Shown in pieces: positions 50,583-63,415 of a stretch of DNA of 64,000 bases. The notes beneath the pieces are model-generated. The model ran no database searches. It had not been told where the DNA came from and saw only the letters and a list, made by a program, of their open reading frames with translations. Where the stretch lies: NCBI RefSeq assembly GCF_036884655.1, contig NC_088340.1:10348001-10412000 (forward strand), read 5' to 3'. The translations under genes were made by a program, and so were the position numbers. The DNA is from Musa acuminata AAA Group. Taxonomy: Eukaryota; Streptophyta; Magnoliopsida; Zingiberales; Musaceae. Position 1 is the stretch's first letter. Every line of letters starts with the position of its first letter.

Positions 50583-53500
50583 TCACCTGTATCACTCGGT
50601 TTTAAGTTCTAAGTAGAACGAAGAGGTTGGTAAGAAGGAAAGAAAGGCTTTCGAGCAGCGGTGTATCGCAAACCTTTTACGCTTGGTTTTGAGCGAACTG
50701 GACGACGATGCATTACTGTGCCAGTTCCTCTTCCTCTGGTTGATGAACCAGTTATTGATCTGCTTTAGCTGTAACCCTGTTTCCTGCACCAGTCGTGCTT
50801 TGTCGTCCTCCTGTGACGAGGTTGCACAAGGTATAGGAAGATCAGATCGAATGAGATGATGCAGGGGGACGACGGATAAGCGGAACGTACCGTCGGATAC
50901 GGCCACTTGGAGTGGGACTGCCACCAAGCTTTGAGCATGGAAGTGCTGTCCCCGGGAAGTTTCCCTGCTCTTCGTTTGCGAAGGATCTCTTCTCTGATGT
51001 CCACGATCTTCTCTTTGTACCCCTGAAAAGCCCAAATGTAAGCTTTTGGAGACTCTCTTCCTTGATCTATCATCATCCCTCGAGACCAGAGATTTTGACA
51101 CCAACCTGCTTGAGCTCATGCTTCAGCTCCTGGCGAACGCGTTCCATCAGGGATCGCTCGCTCTCTGTGGGAATTAGCGGCCCAAATCCCATGCTGTCCG
51201 TTCCATCAAAGCCTCCGTCGAACAGGTTTGTTTCGCTGTCTGCCTGATCATCTTCATCATCATCCGACATAGTTGCACCTGTGCCTTCACCAGGAGACAC
51301 ACCTGTTTGCAGCAACCCATGCTCTTCAACAAAAGGCATTTACAGTGAAAATTGCATGCAACACATGGCTTACACTTCCATAACTTAGCTTCATGTCAAA
51401 TATGACCCACATCAGATTTTAATCTTTTGGCACCAAACCCATCAAAAGCCATGCTAAGGATTGCAAGTGTTCAACACTATTTCTATTGTTTTCACTGTTA
51501 AAACCCCAAGGCCTAAGCTGGCATAGCAAGAATGTTATGTTTTACAGTGTATTTGGCTATCTCCATCCAAATTCTATATGGCACCAAAACCTGAATTTGT
51601 TTTAGATCAGGAATTAGTCCACTGGTGATTATGGGCTCAAGCTGTCTTTATATTCATCTTTTATCATATTCACATTTAAGTGTGATACTTTGCAAAGATA
51701 GGATTTATATTTAAGGAACCTAAGTTAACAAGCAACCACAGTACCAGCACTAATAGTAGACACTTTCTGTTTGAAGTTCATGTCAGATGTATGCTTAGAA
51801 TTAACACGAGTCATTATATTTGTCAGAAGGTTGAAAGCCTCTACAGCAGTATTGTGAATATATGAATATAGATTGCAAATGATTCTAATTTGTAAAAAAT
51901 CGAAATATATCAAGATATGATATCAGTACCTGTTGACTGCAAGATAAAATTTTTCATGTGTATAAAGTTTCAAGGATGACTGCAGGATGATGTGTCAGCA
52001 AGTTTGATTTGTCTATAAAATATAACTAATAATAACTACAAACTTTATGTTAAACACATTTATTATTATTATTATTATTAGAAGAAGAAAGGATATGGAG
52101 GTAACCAACCTGTTAGGCTTTGAAGTGACTGCTCAAGCTCCCAACAAGCCATCACTGCCTCCATTGCATGAACACGGACATGCTGCTGCAGTTGTTCTTT
52201 GAAGGAACAAAGTAGCAAGACATAATGTGTCTGACCAATGCATGAGATGCTTCGCATATTAGAAATTTGAAGTCAAGCAACAATAGCAGCAGCGTGTGAA
52301 TCATCAGAAGAGCTCAGATGAAGCAAATTTGAGGAATATGTGTGGTTTATTCGACTAAATATCTGGAAATAAGTGAATAGACATTCTACTGTACAAGGGA
52401 AATTTATGATAGAGTGATTACTGTAAAGGAAAAAAAAAAAAGACAAACAAGAAAGATTAATGTGCAGGAATATCAAATGTCATTTTAGAAAATCAATTAT
52501 GCAATGCAATTTTGTAAGTGCATCATTCATTGTTTTTTCATGAAGATCTTATCTAAATATGCAATTTGTTTAGTATCCTCATGTCATATAGCACAGGCTC
52601 AACCTTCAGCTCCTGATCCAAGTAGCACGCTGTCAAGCATTTAAGCAAACAAGAAAGGTGATTTCAAGTGGATGTCAGACAAAGCAGCGGAGACGAGAAG
52701 CGGGAGGGGTGCAGCAAGGTGCACGGTAGAACATGTGCCTGCCTTGAGCTTTTTCTCTATCTCAAGCTCATGAAGAAGAGACATATCTCTTCTGGAGACT
52801 TGGTAAGCAGACTGCTATCAGATTCCCTAAACACAGCTAAGCAAATCTCAATCTCAAGCAAGCCTCTCCACAGTACAGATATTGTGGGGTCGAACACAGA
52901 TGGAAACATCTGTCTTCCGATCTGCAAGTATAACCAAGTTGAAAGGTTTTGTTCTCGGTGGACGACAAATGTCTGTCTCTCTATCCAACCATGAAGAACA
53001 GCGTATGTTCCAAAGAGGAAGCAATGAAACACATAAATCATGAGTCAGAGATTCGAGATAACGCATCGAGAAGAAGGGTTCTTGAATCGCCAAAAAAAGA
53101 CAGAATTGGAAGAGATAGGGGAAGGAAAAGGGAGCTTCTTTTTTCTTTGCCTTACCATGAACTGATCGAGCTCCTTGTCGTCGCCCAGCAGCTGGCCGCT
53201 GTTGCCGAGCACCGAGTACTTGGACACGACTTGCTGCGACTGAGCGAGCTGCGCGTCGATCCTCGGCAGCTGGTCCACCGGCGTCGCGATCCTCAGGCAC
53301 GCCACGTGCGCCGCCAGCAGCTGCTCGTACAAGGGATGCGCCAGTATCTCCGCCTTGTACCTCGCGTTCTGCCACGTCCCCTCCCCGCCGGTGCCGCCTC
53401 CCTGCGCCACCGCCTCCGCCTCGCCGAGCTCCCCACCCGGGTGGCCCCGCTCGCCGCCCCCTCCTCCGTCCGCCGAGATCGCCGCGGCCATGACGGACTG

Positions 53501-53941
53501 GCTCGACACGGGGACCTCCACGTCGCTCCCGCTGCTCTGCAGGATCGGCGTCCGGGAGAACCAGTGCCCCGTCGCCGCTCGTCCTCCTCCTCCCCCGGCC
53601 GCGACCGGCGACGCAGACGAGTCCGAAGTGGTCTGGAGGTGGAGGAAGCTGCCGTCGGCGTAGTGATGCCCCTGCTGCCGCAGAATTGCGCTGTTGAGCC
53701 ACGTGGGCCCTCCCCCGCCGGGCATCGGCGGTTTCCCAGACGCCGCGGCGTCGGCCATGAGTCGCCTGAGGTCCTTCCCGTCCTTCGCCCCGTCGGCGTC
53801 GGGCGCGGCACCAGAGGGTCCAGTGGCGGCTAGTTGATCCATGGTCGTCCTGAGCACCGCCGAGCTGTCCCCTCCCAGCTGCTGCTGCTCCACGTACTGC
53901 GGCAGCGTCAGCTCGTGCGAGAGGTGGTTGTGGAACGCCAT
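50583..53941 (-). CDS. KNAT3: Class II KNOX homeobox transcription factor, KNAT3-like
   Basis: Nuclear TALE homeodomain factor; class II KNOX proteins act in differentiation of roots, leaves and secondary walls. Exons in transcript order: 53941-53156, 52230-52110, 51302-51106, 51022-50891, 50810-50674, 50586-50583; 1377 nt, 458 aa. Domains: Gly/Ala-rich N-terminus; KNOX1 (~190-235, [20 protein letters not shown]); KNOX2 (~262-303, [20 protein letters not shown]); acidic [14 protein letters not shown] linker; ELK (~360-382); homeodomain (~382-445) with the TALE loop PYP and recognition helix [11 protein letters not shown]. The exon 1 start [10 protein letters not shown] is typical of the group. 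The 3' end is uncertain: splicing from 50674 to 50586 gives an immediate stop after KRKR, whereas reading through exon 5 ends at 50592 with an unconserved ~23-residue tail. Confidence 0.92.
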
Positions 53942-54480
53942 CGCTCCTCTCCCACCCCACCGCCGGTTCCCCTCTCCTTCCTCCTCCTCTCTCCGGAACC
54001 CGACGCAAAACAAAAGCGAGAGGTAGAGAGGAGAAAGAGAAGCGAAAGCGAGAGGGAGACGTTGAAACGATATGCCACCCCTTGAGACACTCTCTTAATG
54101 ACCACTTCTTAACCAATCTTAATTAATTCCTAATTCCCAACCGTCGGCACTGCACCCACCCTTAATCCGACGGTTTTAATTCGACCACGTTATCCCTACC
54201 CATTCGCCAGCCCCGCATTTATTAAGTCGAGCCGTCACCAGCGCCCGTGGATACGTGGCACAAGGAGGAGGCGAGGACCACAGGAGTGGGGAGCACGCCC
54301 GTGGGAACCAGCCAATGGGAGGGCGGCACATGGGAGGGAATTTGACCTCGAGGGGGTTTCCGTTGTCTGGTGCGCCGCCGGCTCGGGACACGGCTTTTGG
54401 TGTCCTTTTGTTCTATTAGTATCATTATTATTATTTTCTTCTTTTGGGTTGGTTGGTCCCCCTTTAACTCCCACCCGTCT
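53942..54480 (-). promoter_or_regulatory. 5' leader and proximal promoter of the KNOX gene
   Basis: Just upstream of the ATG the gene-sense strand is CT-rich (about 54010-54060: the plus strand reads gagaggtagagaggagaaagag). Beyond 54100 is a moderately GC-rich stretch. An open frame on the minus strand runs through this leader in another phase, but is composition-driven. Confidence 0.45.
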
Positions 54481-55000
54481 CGCGTTTGCCGGATACCGTT
54501 AGCTACTCTTTGGGTAACCTCAGCATCGCCACCCCGAACTTTCTAGACTCGATCCCCATTTACATACGTATATCATATATAATTATAAATACAAGAAGCT
54601 TTATTGCAAACCAAGTGACTATTTACCGACGGAGCACTCCACCCACACTCGACTTATCGAAAAGGAATCGGTCCATGGGTTACATCGCAGCTGTTGGTAC
54701 GATCACATACCAACCATTTGGTCGCGAAAGGCGCAGATTGGATACCATTATATATAGTTTAGTTAGTCGTGGAAAATTAATGTTGAAATTATGCCCCTGG
54801 ATAAGATGCGTCGAATAATATATCCTCACGTGGTAGAAGAAATATTATTTATATATTAGGGATTATTTTTATAACTTAAATTAGACCGTGAAAGAATAAT
54901 CTTATAATGACATCATCTGAAGAAGCTGACGAGACCATGGTTAATATTTTAGACTAGTATTGTTTTGCAAAGTGGACGATGTGTTCGTTCGATTCGAGGC
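54481..55000. other. Intergenic spacer, no gene seen
   Basis: No supported exon. Mixed composition, AT-rich toward the right. Confidence 0.4.
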
Positions 55001-55234
55001 CTTGTATTGATTTAATATTTAGAACCTTCGGAAACTAATTTTATATTATCGACAATTTATTAGTAGTATCGGCTGATTGCATATATGCATAGTCAAATAC
55101 CTGGCATGCGACATCCGCTTGTATTGATTTAATATTTAGAACCTTCGGAAACTAATTTTATATTATCGACAATTTATTAGTAGTATCGGCTGATTGCATA
55201 TATGCATAGTCAAATACCTGGCATGCGACATCCG
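55001..55234. repeat. Perfect 117-bp tandem duplication
   Basis: 55001-55117 and 55118-55234 are identical as far as I can read, starting cttgtattgatttaata and ending ggcatgcgacatccg. The absence of differences implies a recent event or an assembly artefact. Confidence 0.92.
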
Positions 55235-56380
55235 CTGGCGTCGGTAGGCGCGGTATACCGCCTGTCGTGGACAAAATCGTGAGCTAAGTGGGGACCCGTA
55301 TCTAACTCATAAAGAAGCGTAGGATTAGCGCCCCGCGAGGCTAATAATTGAAGGTTCCACCGAAGCTCAAAGCCGCGGAGGCCGTTAAGGTGACGGCGTT
55401 TCGTTCGTCCGGGACCACACTGGGGAGTGGGGAGTGGGGAGTGGGGCGAGGGGAGGGGAGCCGTGTCCGTCACCGTCCCCGTCCCTGTCACCGTCACCGT
55501 GAAGACGGGAGGGCGGTCCCCGCTGTTGCTGCCACAACCGGTCGGGAGGCTCCGGTCCCGACGTGGTCCCCGCGCACGACGTGGTGCAGATGACGCCACG
55601 TGGATCGGCGCTCCGTCAGTGGTAAAGCGGTCCCCTCCCTCCCCTTGTGAGCTCGAGCCCATGAAGCAATTATTATTATTATTTGGGAGGGGTGCCCATT
55701 TCGACACCACCATGACAAGAGAAATGGCCATCATCATCACCAGATACTTAACATGATTAACTTTTATTTCTCCACACGAGTCGATAAATATCGTTCGTCG
55801 TAAATCATGTAGACAAACTGAGTCATCCTTGAAAATTGTCTGGGTGATGTCATTCCAAATCAACAGAGGCGAGGAAATGTCGTCCCAAACAAAGTTATCA
55901 CGGGTCCGGGGGGGTGACTGGATCAACTGTGGCAGGGAGCGCAGGCGACTAAGGTGTGGGCTCGTGGGTCCCGAATCGGGTCCACAGAGAAATTGGCGTG
56001 GCTTGTCGATTGCGTTCTTCGTCGTGTGCGCGTGTCGGTGCACGTCCGGCGGTCTTCGTCTTCCGAGTTCCGCCTAGAACAAAGCCTCCACCCCACGCCA
56101 CCCCCCTCTCTTCGAGTGGACCTCCTTTCGACACGCGTCGAGTTCGAGTGGCTCTGAACTCCTTTATTATTATTATTATTATTTTTTGACGGTAAGAAAA
56201 GTAAGGTTCGGATTCGATGGGTTTCCGTCTCGGATCCGCCAATCGCAGACGTGTCGGGGCCCCACCAAGCTACCAATCGAGGCATGTCAACTCGGCTTAC
56301 CAATCCGGTGGGCCCCGCGGGCCCATTTCCGCCCAAATCACGTGGATACCGATGAGGCTCGATTTAGTACATGATTAAGG
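55235..56380. other. GC-rich patch without a supported gene
   Basis: Several overlapping long open frames occur on both strands (the longest, minus 56043-55210, 277 codons). They are low in complexity, contain runs such as poly-Asn from a tta repeat and Thr/Pro-rich stretches, and overlap one another in different frames. I see no domain, splice pattern or codon bias that favours one. It may be a promoter or CpG-like island of an unannotated or non-coding transcript. Confidence 0.4.
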
Positions 56381-58980
56381 AAATGTTTGATATATATGTA
56401 TATATATAAAAATATATAACCTAATTAAATTAAATTAAATTAAATTATACTACTCCCTAACTGGATTTGGGTATCCATGTCGTCACTCAAATCTGTGACC
56501 AGATACTAAGAATACCCGTATCCACTCGCATCCACATAGAATATGTCATGTACTCGGTTCAGGGCGACAGCAAATGGCAACCATATACAATACAAGAGTA
56601 CCAAATCATTGGAAAGGCACTGTTAACTTACATAGTAGGTCATAAATATCATATCTGTTGATGACTTTTATCCTTTTGGACCCCAGAAATGATGCTGAAT
56701 CAACCTGACAGTATCATATATGACAGGTTGAAGGGAATTGGATCAGCCACCCAAACCATTCCAGCATTTTGTTTCTTCTTCCTGTGCTCTTCTTTTGTAT
56801 GAAGTGGGCCCCGACTATCTGATAGTGACCAGTGTCAAACTATTCACGTACAGAAGAAAGAAGGATAGGATACTGTTCCTCGACACACCTCAAAAGCTTG
56901 TACTTCAACTCAAAGGAAAAGGGACCATGAGAAGGCAAAGGAAGCCCAGGCATTGCTTTCTTACCATTTAGCAGGGCACCGGAGGCTGTTGTTGTCTGTG
57001 CCCTGCCGTGGCTTGCAATTAAAGCAGCTAGCTCTCATGTTAAAAGCCTCTGTCACTCCTATGGCATCAGCAGCTATGAGGAGGGAGGGGGTTGGGCTTG
57101 TCGGTAACATTTTTGTTGCAGGTTAGACACCCTTGTGAGTGTGGGATGAAAAGAGTTCTGACCTTCTGAAACCTGACCTCCTCTGCAAATCCCATAAATT
57201 GTCTCTAGTGATGAAGGCTCTGCTCTCTTCTCCAGGAAGTGTGTTATCTGTTAGGGTCTGCCGGGGAGAGAGGGGGGGGGGCAACACAGCTCTGAACAGG
57301 GAGGGGGTCCTCCAAGCACTTTTACTGGTGCTGCCTTTTCCAAATAATAATTGTCATCATGGTGCCTGAGCACAGGGACTCCATCCAATCCACAGCTTCG
57401 CTTGAAGAGGGTGGGGATGAAGAGCAACATACAGCCTTTGGTGTCCAATGCATGCAGAAACAGAGCTGGAAGAAGCCAACCGGTGACATCCTGTTGTCTC
57501 CTCGTGCATGTCATTGGCACACTGTTTGCAGGTTTTCACTACAGCATGACTTTGTCATTGCCGAAAGGGGACCCTCATCTACGGGATTCCATGCAAAGAC
57601 TCATCACATGTGATTTGAATTGACAGAGATCTTTCACTGTATTCAGAGCCATCTACTCCCTGATAGCAAAAGCATTGACTTGTCTTGCAGTTCTGAAATG
57701 AGTAGTCCTCGATGAAGTCAAACTCGCGTTTCCTCGTACTTAATTAGCTCTGTGCCTGGTGACCAATCTCAGATCTGACGGGAAAAGGATGCAGTGACCC
57801 GTAATGTGATGTTTGAATTCCATCCATCCTCATGTCTGTCTGTCCATCAATCTATCGAAGTATTGGCTTCTCATCACCCTCGTTTGTCAAGAAGAAGAAC
57901 ATTACACGACAACCCGTAATGTGATGTTTGCATTCATTAATTTTCAGGTGGAGTATGACCCACTGCCCAAAACCTCCACCTCAATGATGAGTAAAGTCTT
58001 TCTTTCATATCATCATTGTTTCAGTATGAAAAATGCTTCCTTTGAGATGTCAAAACAAAGAAAGCAAAGGAAACGATGTGGTTGAGGGGAATTGCTTCTA
58101 AGGCTGGATATAGCAAAGACTGGTCCAGTGGCAAAACCTCTCTCCATCTTTACAGCCTACATTTCCTTTCTTTCCACCTTTATCTGCCACCCAAGCTTCG
58201 AACCTAATACCAATTGAGCCAAGTTGCTTGTCATGCCAATTTTTTAGTGTATCTAAATAATTCGAGAGTGGGATTTGGATCGCGAAAATAATCACTTTGA
58301 TTGCGAGAATAAAACCTTGGTGAGAGATTGAGTTTCTTGGACTCAAAACTCATCATCTATACTGAGCTACTAACTATCGGTATATCTCTTCATAAATTAG
58401 AAAATAATATATATCATTACTAATTATCCATCGATACAATATATTTTTTATCCACTCCTCCTTAATTATATTAAGATGGGAAATATAATATCTCATCCAG
58501 TATCATACGACAATTAGACTAGAGAAGGAGAAGTTTTAATACCTAATCAATAAAGTTTGAATGCTACTGATTATCCTGATGTCCATCGACAACACATTTT
58601 TTTGTCCACTCAAATGTAACTTGTGTTTGACACGAGATCTGATGACAAATCTCAATCTCAAGTATATGAGGATATTAAGAAGAGAAATATGATATCTCGT
58701 CTATTGCCATGATCCATAATCATAATCAATAAAGTTAACGAGTCAAATATTAGACCGGAGAACTTGACTAAAGTTTTAGACCCGCACCTCTTCGAGACTC
58801 GTGGTGGTGATTGTGAATCAAATGTGTTCTCCCTTGTGCTCGGGAACAGATGCAGGTTGTGGGACTTAGAAGTAGCAGCAGCACAAGGAACTAGCTTGCG
58901 ACAAGGAGAGGGCTGCATCTTTTGACCTGTCCGTGCTGCTGCTTCCGAGGTCAGAAAGAGCAGCAGGAAGAAGGGTTTGC
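56381..58980. other. Intergenic region, no gene recognised
   Basis: Includes a short taaat repeat at about 56421-56446, a G-run at 57273-57281 and ordinary sequence. I looked for conserved plant miRNA cores and found none convincing. Short open frames show no domains. Confidence 0.4.
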
Positions 58981-59448
58981 ATACAGAGTCTAACCGTTAT
59001 TATTAAATATTTTATTTAATAATAATATAATCATTCTCATTATCATTATAATCAATTTCATCATGATTTAAATATTTCATTTTTATTCTAAATGAACCAT
59101 TATTATTAAATATTTTATTTAATATTATTAAAAAAATTTATTATAGTCCGAGAGTTACAAATTTGAATTAATTCTTGAACATTATGAGTTGGTGATAATA
59201 AATGTTCTTTAAGAATATCTATATAAACGAGGATTTTGATTCCTGGAGTTAACATCTCTTGAAGTCTAAAGAATATATCATCTAAAGCGAGAGTTTTGAG
59301 TCGAGAAGTGTCAAAGTTCAGGAAGAAACTATTGCTGAAATTTTTGACAATAATGACGGAAGGTATGCTATTTCGTTTCCGCATTAGTTTTCTTATATTT
59401 CTATTATAATGATTTAGAAACATATTTTGATATCAAAAATATCAAACA
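58980..59448 (+). repeat. Probable 5' LTR of a degenerate Copia element (left edge uncertain)
   Basis: Ends in CA at 59448, three bases before a perfect primer binding site (59451). A TATA-like tctatataaa at about 59218 fits an LTR promoter. The left edge is uncertain; ttattattaaatattttatttaat occurs near 58998 and again near 59098, blurring it. Confidence 0.6.
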
Positions 59449-59450
59449 TT

Positions 59451-59462
59451 TGGTATCAGAGC
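59451..59462 (+). other. Primer binding site, initiator tRNA-Met
   Basis: TGGTATCAGAGC, an exact match to the usual Copia primer site, placing the element on the plus strand. Confidence 0.9.
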
Positions 59463-61908
59463 CCTCCGACCTCTGCCTTCATATGAAAAAGTTTTCATTT
59501 TTTTTACCATGAATATGACTTTATTTTGATTTCTTTTTAAAACATCTTGATATATTTGAAAATCATAAGATTATAACTTTTAAATATTTGGAGTTAGTAA
59601 AATACTCATATGTATATTTGGTTATATTGATTTATGCTTATGAGTCCATTTTATATGTCAAAAATGTATAGTGATCCATATAATCTTAATTAATTAAAAA
59701 TTAATTATAATATTTTTAATTAATTAAAATTATATATAAAGTTAAAATAAGGACCACATAAGTAATTAGACATGTGACTAATTATATTTAATATAATAAT
59801 TATTATCCCACATGATCTTTTACTATATTTAATATAATTAATCATGATAAAATATCAAATTATTTTCATAATTTACCCACAGGGATTATGAATTAGAATA
59901 TAATTTGATAGTTTTATCATAAAGATCATTTGAATCTATTTGAATTAGAAATTTAGTCTGTAAGCAATTTTTATGTCATGAGATTCATATTTTTTGACAT
60001 GTTTGGTAAAACATGTAATTTAAACTATTAAGCTTCAAATTTTGACATAAATATGTTTGATTTTATGTAATTTCTCAATCTGTTAATTTCTTTGATATTC
60101 GATATGGCATTCTTGAACTTAGAGGTGATAACTATAAAACATGGAATGAGAGGGTTCTCCTCCATTTATGATGGATGGATATTGATTATGCTATTAGGAA
60201 AGACGAACCATCTATAATCACTAATACCAGCACTCCAATTGAGATTGTGTTATATGAGCAATGGGAGCGATCCAATCGGCTCAGTATGATGTTTATTAAA
60301 ACTAAGATAACTGTTGATATACATGGTTCTGTTGACCTGAAAAAGTCCGAGACTTACTATAAGCTATCGATGAGCAATTCATCGCTTCAAAAAAGATACT
60401 AGTAAGTACCATAATAATAAAATTTTTATCCCTTAGACTCACCAACATAAAGGGTGTGCGTGAGCATATAATGCAAATGCAAGATATTACGACTCAACTT
60501 AAGAAACTCGAGGTTAATTTGTCAGAATCTTTTCTGATGCACTATATTCTGAACACCCTTCCACATCAATATGGGCCTTTTAAGATTTCATACAATATAC
60601 ATAATGACAAGTGGTCAATAAATAAATTAATGACCATATGTGTTCAAGAAGCGCTAGTGATGGAATTGGGTGAGAGTGCATTAGTGGTAACCACTCGTGG
60701 GAAGAATAAAATTGATAAAAATCAAGCCAATCAGAATGCTCATCAGTAGGGAAAAGGTAAAATACCATCCTAAGCTGATATCAAGAAAGAAGCAAAGTGT
60801 TTCTTTTATAAAAAGAAGGGACACATGAAAAAGGAATGTACGAAATTCTAACAATGGCTTGAAAAGAAAGGTAAACCAACATCGTTTGTGTGTTGTGAAT
60901 CTAATATTATTAATGTTAATATTAACACATGGTGGATTAACTCTGGATCAACAATCCATATTGCAAACTCTTTACAAGGTATGCAAAACCTAAGAAAGCT
61001 GATGGGAAGTGAGCAAGCATCTTATCAGGAAATAAGATGGCTCACATGTGGAGATAATTAGAATATGTATTTTAACTTTAAGTAGTGGTTTTGTTTTAAA
61101 ATTGGAAATGACCTTTTATGTATTAACTTTTCCACAAAACTTAATTTTTGTTTTCAAACTCATATCAATTAGATATTCCTTTAATTTTCAAGATACATCA
61201 TTTCGTTTATTATATAATCTGATTATGTTGGGAAATATATTTTGTCTGGTGGTTTTTATCGTATTTTCTTACAAAACGATGACACTCAAAATTCAATACA
61301 TGTTCATGTTGGTACTAAAAGGTGTAATATTAATAAGAACTCCTCTATGTTATGACATAAAAAATTAGGACATATCTCCATAGAGAATTAAGAGATTAGT
61401 TAATGATAAGGTACTTAGTATTCTTAATTTTACTAATTTTAAGACTTGTGTAGACTGTATTAAGGGAAAGCAGATCAATAAGTCTAAAAGAAGTGCTGAT
61501 AGGAGTTCAAATATATTAGAAATCATTCATACTGATATATGTTGTCTAGACATAGACACACATAGTAAGAAATACTTAATCTCCTTTATATATGATTACT
61601 CACGATATATGTGTATCTATTTACTTCATAACAAAAATAAAGCATTGGATGCTTTTAAGGCTGAAGTTGAGAACCAATGTGGTAAGCAAATCAAAATTGT
61701 GAGATCAGATAGAGGTGGAGAATATTATAGTAGATATATTGAAAATGGATAAGCACTATGTCTGGTTCTCCAGAATGGTGTTGCAGAAAGAAAAAACCGA
61801 ATATTATTAGACATGGTATGGAGTATGCTTAGCAACTCCAATCTTTCTAAGTTATTATGGATTGAAGCAATAAAGACGGTTGTGTATATATTAAACTGAG
61901 TTCCAACC
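59463..61908 (+). pseudogene. Degenerate Copia gag-pol, truncated in integrase
   Basis: Leader to about 60090, then gag in two broken frames (about 60089-60402, NYKTWNERVLLHL, and 60430-60749, MHYILNTLPHQYGPFK). A CCHC knuckle follows near 60800 (CFFYKKKGHMKKEC, second cysteine replaced), then a protease-like WWINSGSTIHI near 60930. GAG-pre-integrase lies near 61350 (KLGHIS) and integrase core pieces to about 61905 (DYSRYMCIY, IVRSDRGGEYY, NGVAERKNR, VVYILN). Many stops and frameshifts. It ends abruptly at 61908 where a second element's LTR begins; RT and RNase H would lie beyond the window. Confidence 0.85.
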
Positions 61909-63402
61909 TGCTAGTCATAGGTGCCCAACAAGCCAATCACATGAGTGATGGCACGTGTGACTTGATACAGAATCTTTTTGCTTATTATATTTTGGCGTAT
62001 ATCACTTTATAACTATTGCATAAATGCATATATATATTGTGATGTCCTTGGATTTGTGCAATGGGAATCGGATCGTGATGAGATCACGATAATGAGATCG
62101 ATTCACCTTTAAACACATATCCTAAATAATCCCGGTCATAGGTTACTCGAGAGGGACATCGTGATAACCGGATAGACTGGTGTGCTGTATACCCGTCCAT
62201 ATGATGGATGCAGCCGGTCTCATAGCTGCTCGTGTAGGGACACTAGGGATACAGTACAGGTGCTCATTGGAGAATGAGTTCACTGATTGATCCGCTTACG
62301 GAATGCTGGATGGTTGATGATGCCTTATTGTCAGACAACGATTCCGTAGTCCTAGTGGTGTATCTGGTCCTTAGACTTGAGACACCAAGGATGTCCTGTA
62401 TGAGTGCTCCACTCTTTGATACTAGACTTATAGGTTTGGCTATCCCCAGATCTAGTACAGTTGGTCATTGGGAGTGGTAGTCGACCTTACGAGGGCTATT
62501 GAGTGTCAATAGAGGATCATCCACTCTCGACGTCATGAGAGGAATATCCTATGTGTTCTTGCTCAGACAAATCCCTGACCAGGGTCATTCGGGTTGAGAG
62601 AGAAAGAGTTCTCCGGGAGAATCCGATTAGAGCGAGACTCGAGTAGAAACCGTATGGGTCTGACAACACCATGCTCGATATACGGTCTCTGGGATATTAG
62701 ATGGATGAGGGACTATAGGTACATGGTAACTGAGGACAGACAGGTCCAATGGATTGGATTCCCCTGTATCGTCTGGGGACTACGGCGTAGTGGCCTAGTA
62801 CGTCCGTAGTCGATGAGTCGAGTGAATTATTACAGAGATAATAATTCACTGAGTTAGAAGGAGTTCTGACAGGTATGACTCACGGCCAGCTCGATATTGG
62901 GCCTAGAGGGTCACACACATATGGTAGGCATTGCGATGAGTAGAGGTTCGGATATGAGATATCCGACGGACCCCTTGTCTTATTGGATGCAGATCCAATA
63001 CCCACTAGGGAAGGACCCATTAGGGTTTGACACGGGATCTCTATAAATAGGAGGGATTCACAGCCTCATAGGCTAGAGTCTTTGCTTGCCTTTCCTATTC
63101 TCCTCTCCCTCTCCACCTCAGAGTAGGCCTGGAGTTTTGAGGAGCGTCGTCGCAACCCTGCTGTGTGGATCACCGCTAGAGAGAAGGACGCTTGACCTCC
63201 TTCACCCTCTCCTAAGGATATGCAAGGAAATAGGGATATACGATCTCCCTAGGTAACACAATCTCTATACGCAGTTTTGTGTTTTGCGGATTTTTTGCGC
63301 ACCAATCTTCGCATGACGACGAACATCTTTTTGGGAATCGGGGATTTTGTTTTCTTGTTCTTCCGCTGCGCATATGATGTCGCCCCCAATGATTTCCCAA
63401 CA
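61909..63402 (+). repeat. ~1.5-kb 5' LTR of a second Copia-type retrotransposon
   Basis: Begins TGCTAGTCAT exactly where the first Copia's integrase stops and ends CCCAACA, followed by a primer site. It has a strong TATA box (ctataaatag at 63041-63050) followed by a CT-rich stretch near 63090-63115, as expected for an LTR promoter and start. Length of about 1494 bp and the layout fit Sire/Maximus-like Copia elements, an inference. There are no obvious decay signs, but the partner LTR lies outside the window, so age cannot be judged. Confidence 0.8.
63042..63048 (+). promoter_or_regulatory. TATA box of the LTR promoter
   Basis: TATAAAT in the context ctctataaatagg, about 360 bases before the LTR end. 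This is a classic plant TATA element that would drive the element's genomic RNA. Confidence 0.75.
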
Positions 63403-63403
63403 G

Positions 63404-63415
63404 TGGTATCAGAGC
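63404..63415 (+). other. Primer binding site of the second Copia-type element
   Basis: TGGTATCAGAGC lies two bases from the LTR end and is an exact tRNA-iMet primer site. It shows that the sequence to the right is the element's leader. Confidence 0.9.

Noticed and set aside
52854..54116. 420-codon minus-strand frame overlapping KNOX exon 1
   Set aside because: It lies in a different frame from the KNOX coding sequence over the same GC-rich exon; the KNOX frame has the conserved domains, so this is a shadow. The 294-codon plus-strand frame at 52949-53833 is likewise its antisense shadow.
55210..56043. 277-codon open frame on the minus strand as a gene
   Set aside because: Low-complexity runs, no recognisable domain, overlapping frames of similar length on both strands, and GC-rich composition that produces long frames by chance.
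57386..57410. Possible miR396-like sequence (ccacagcttcgcttgaa)
   Set aside because: It differs from the conserved miRNA by an insertion and mismatches in the core, and I could not find a complementary arm for a hairpin nearby.
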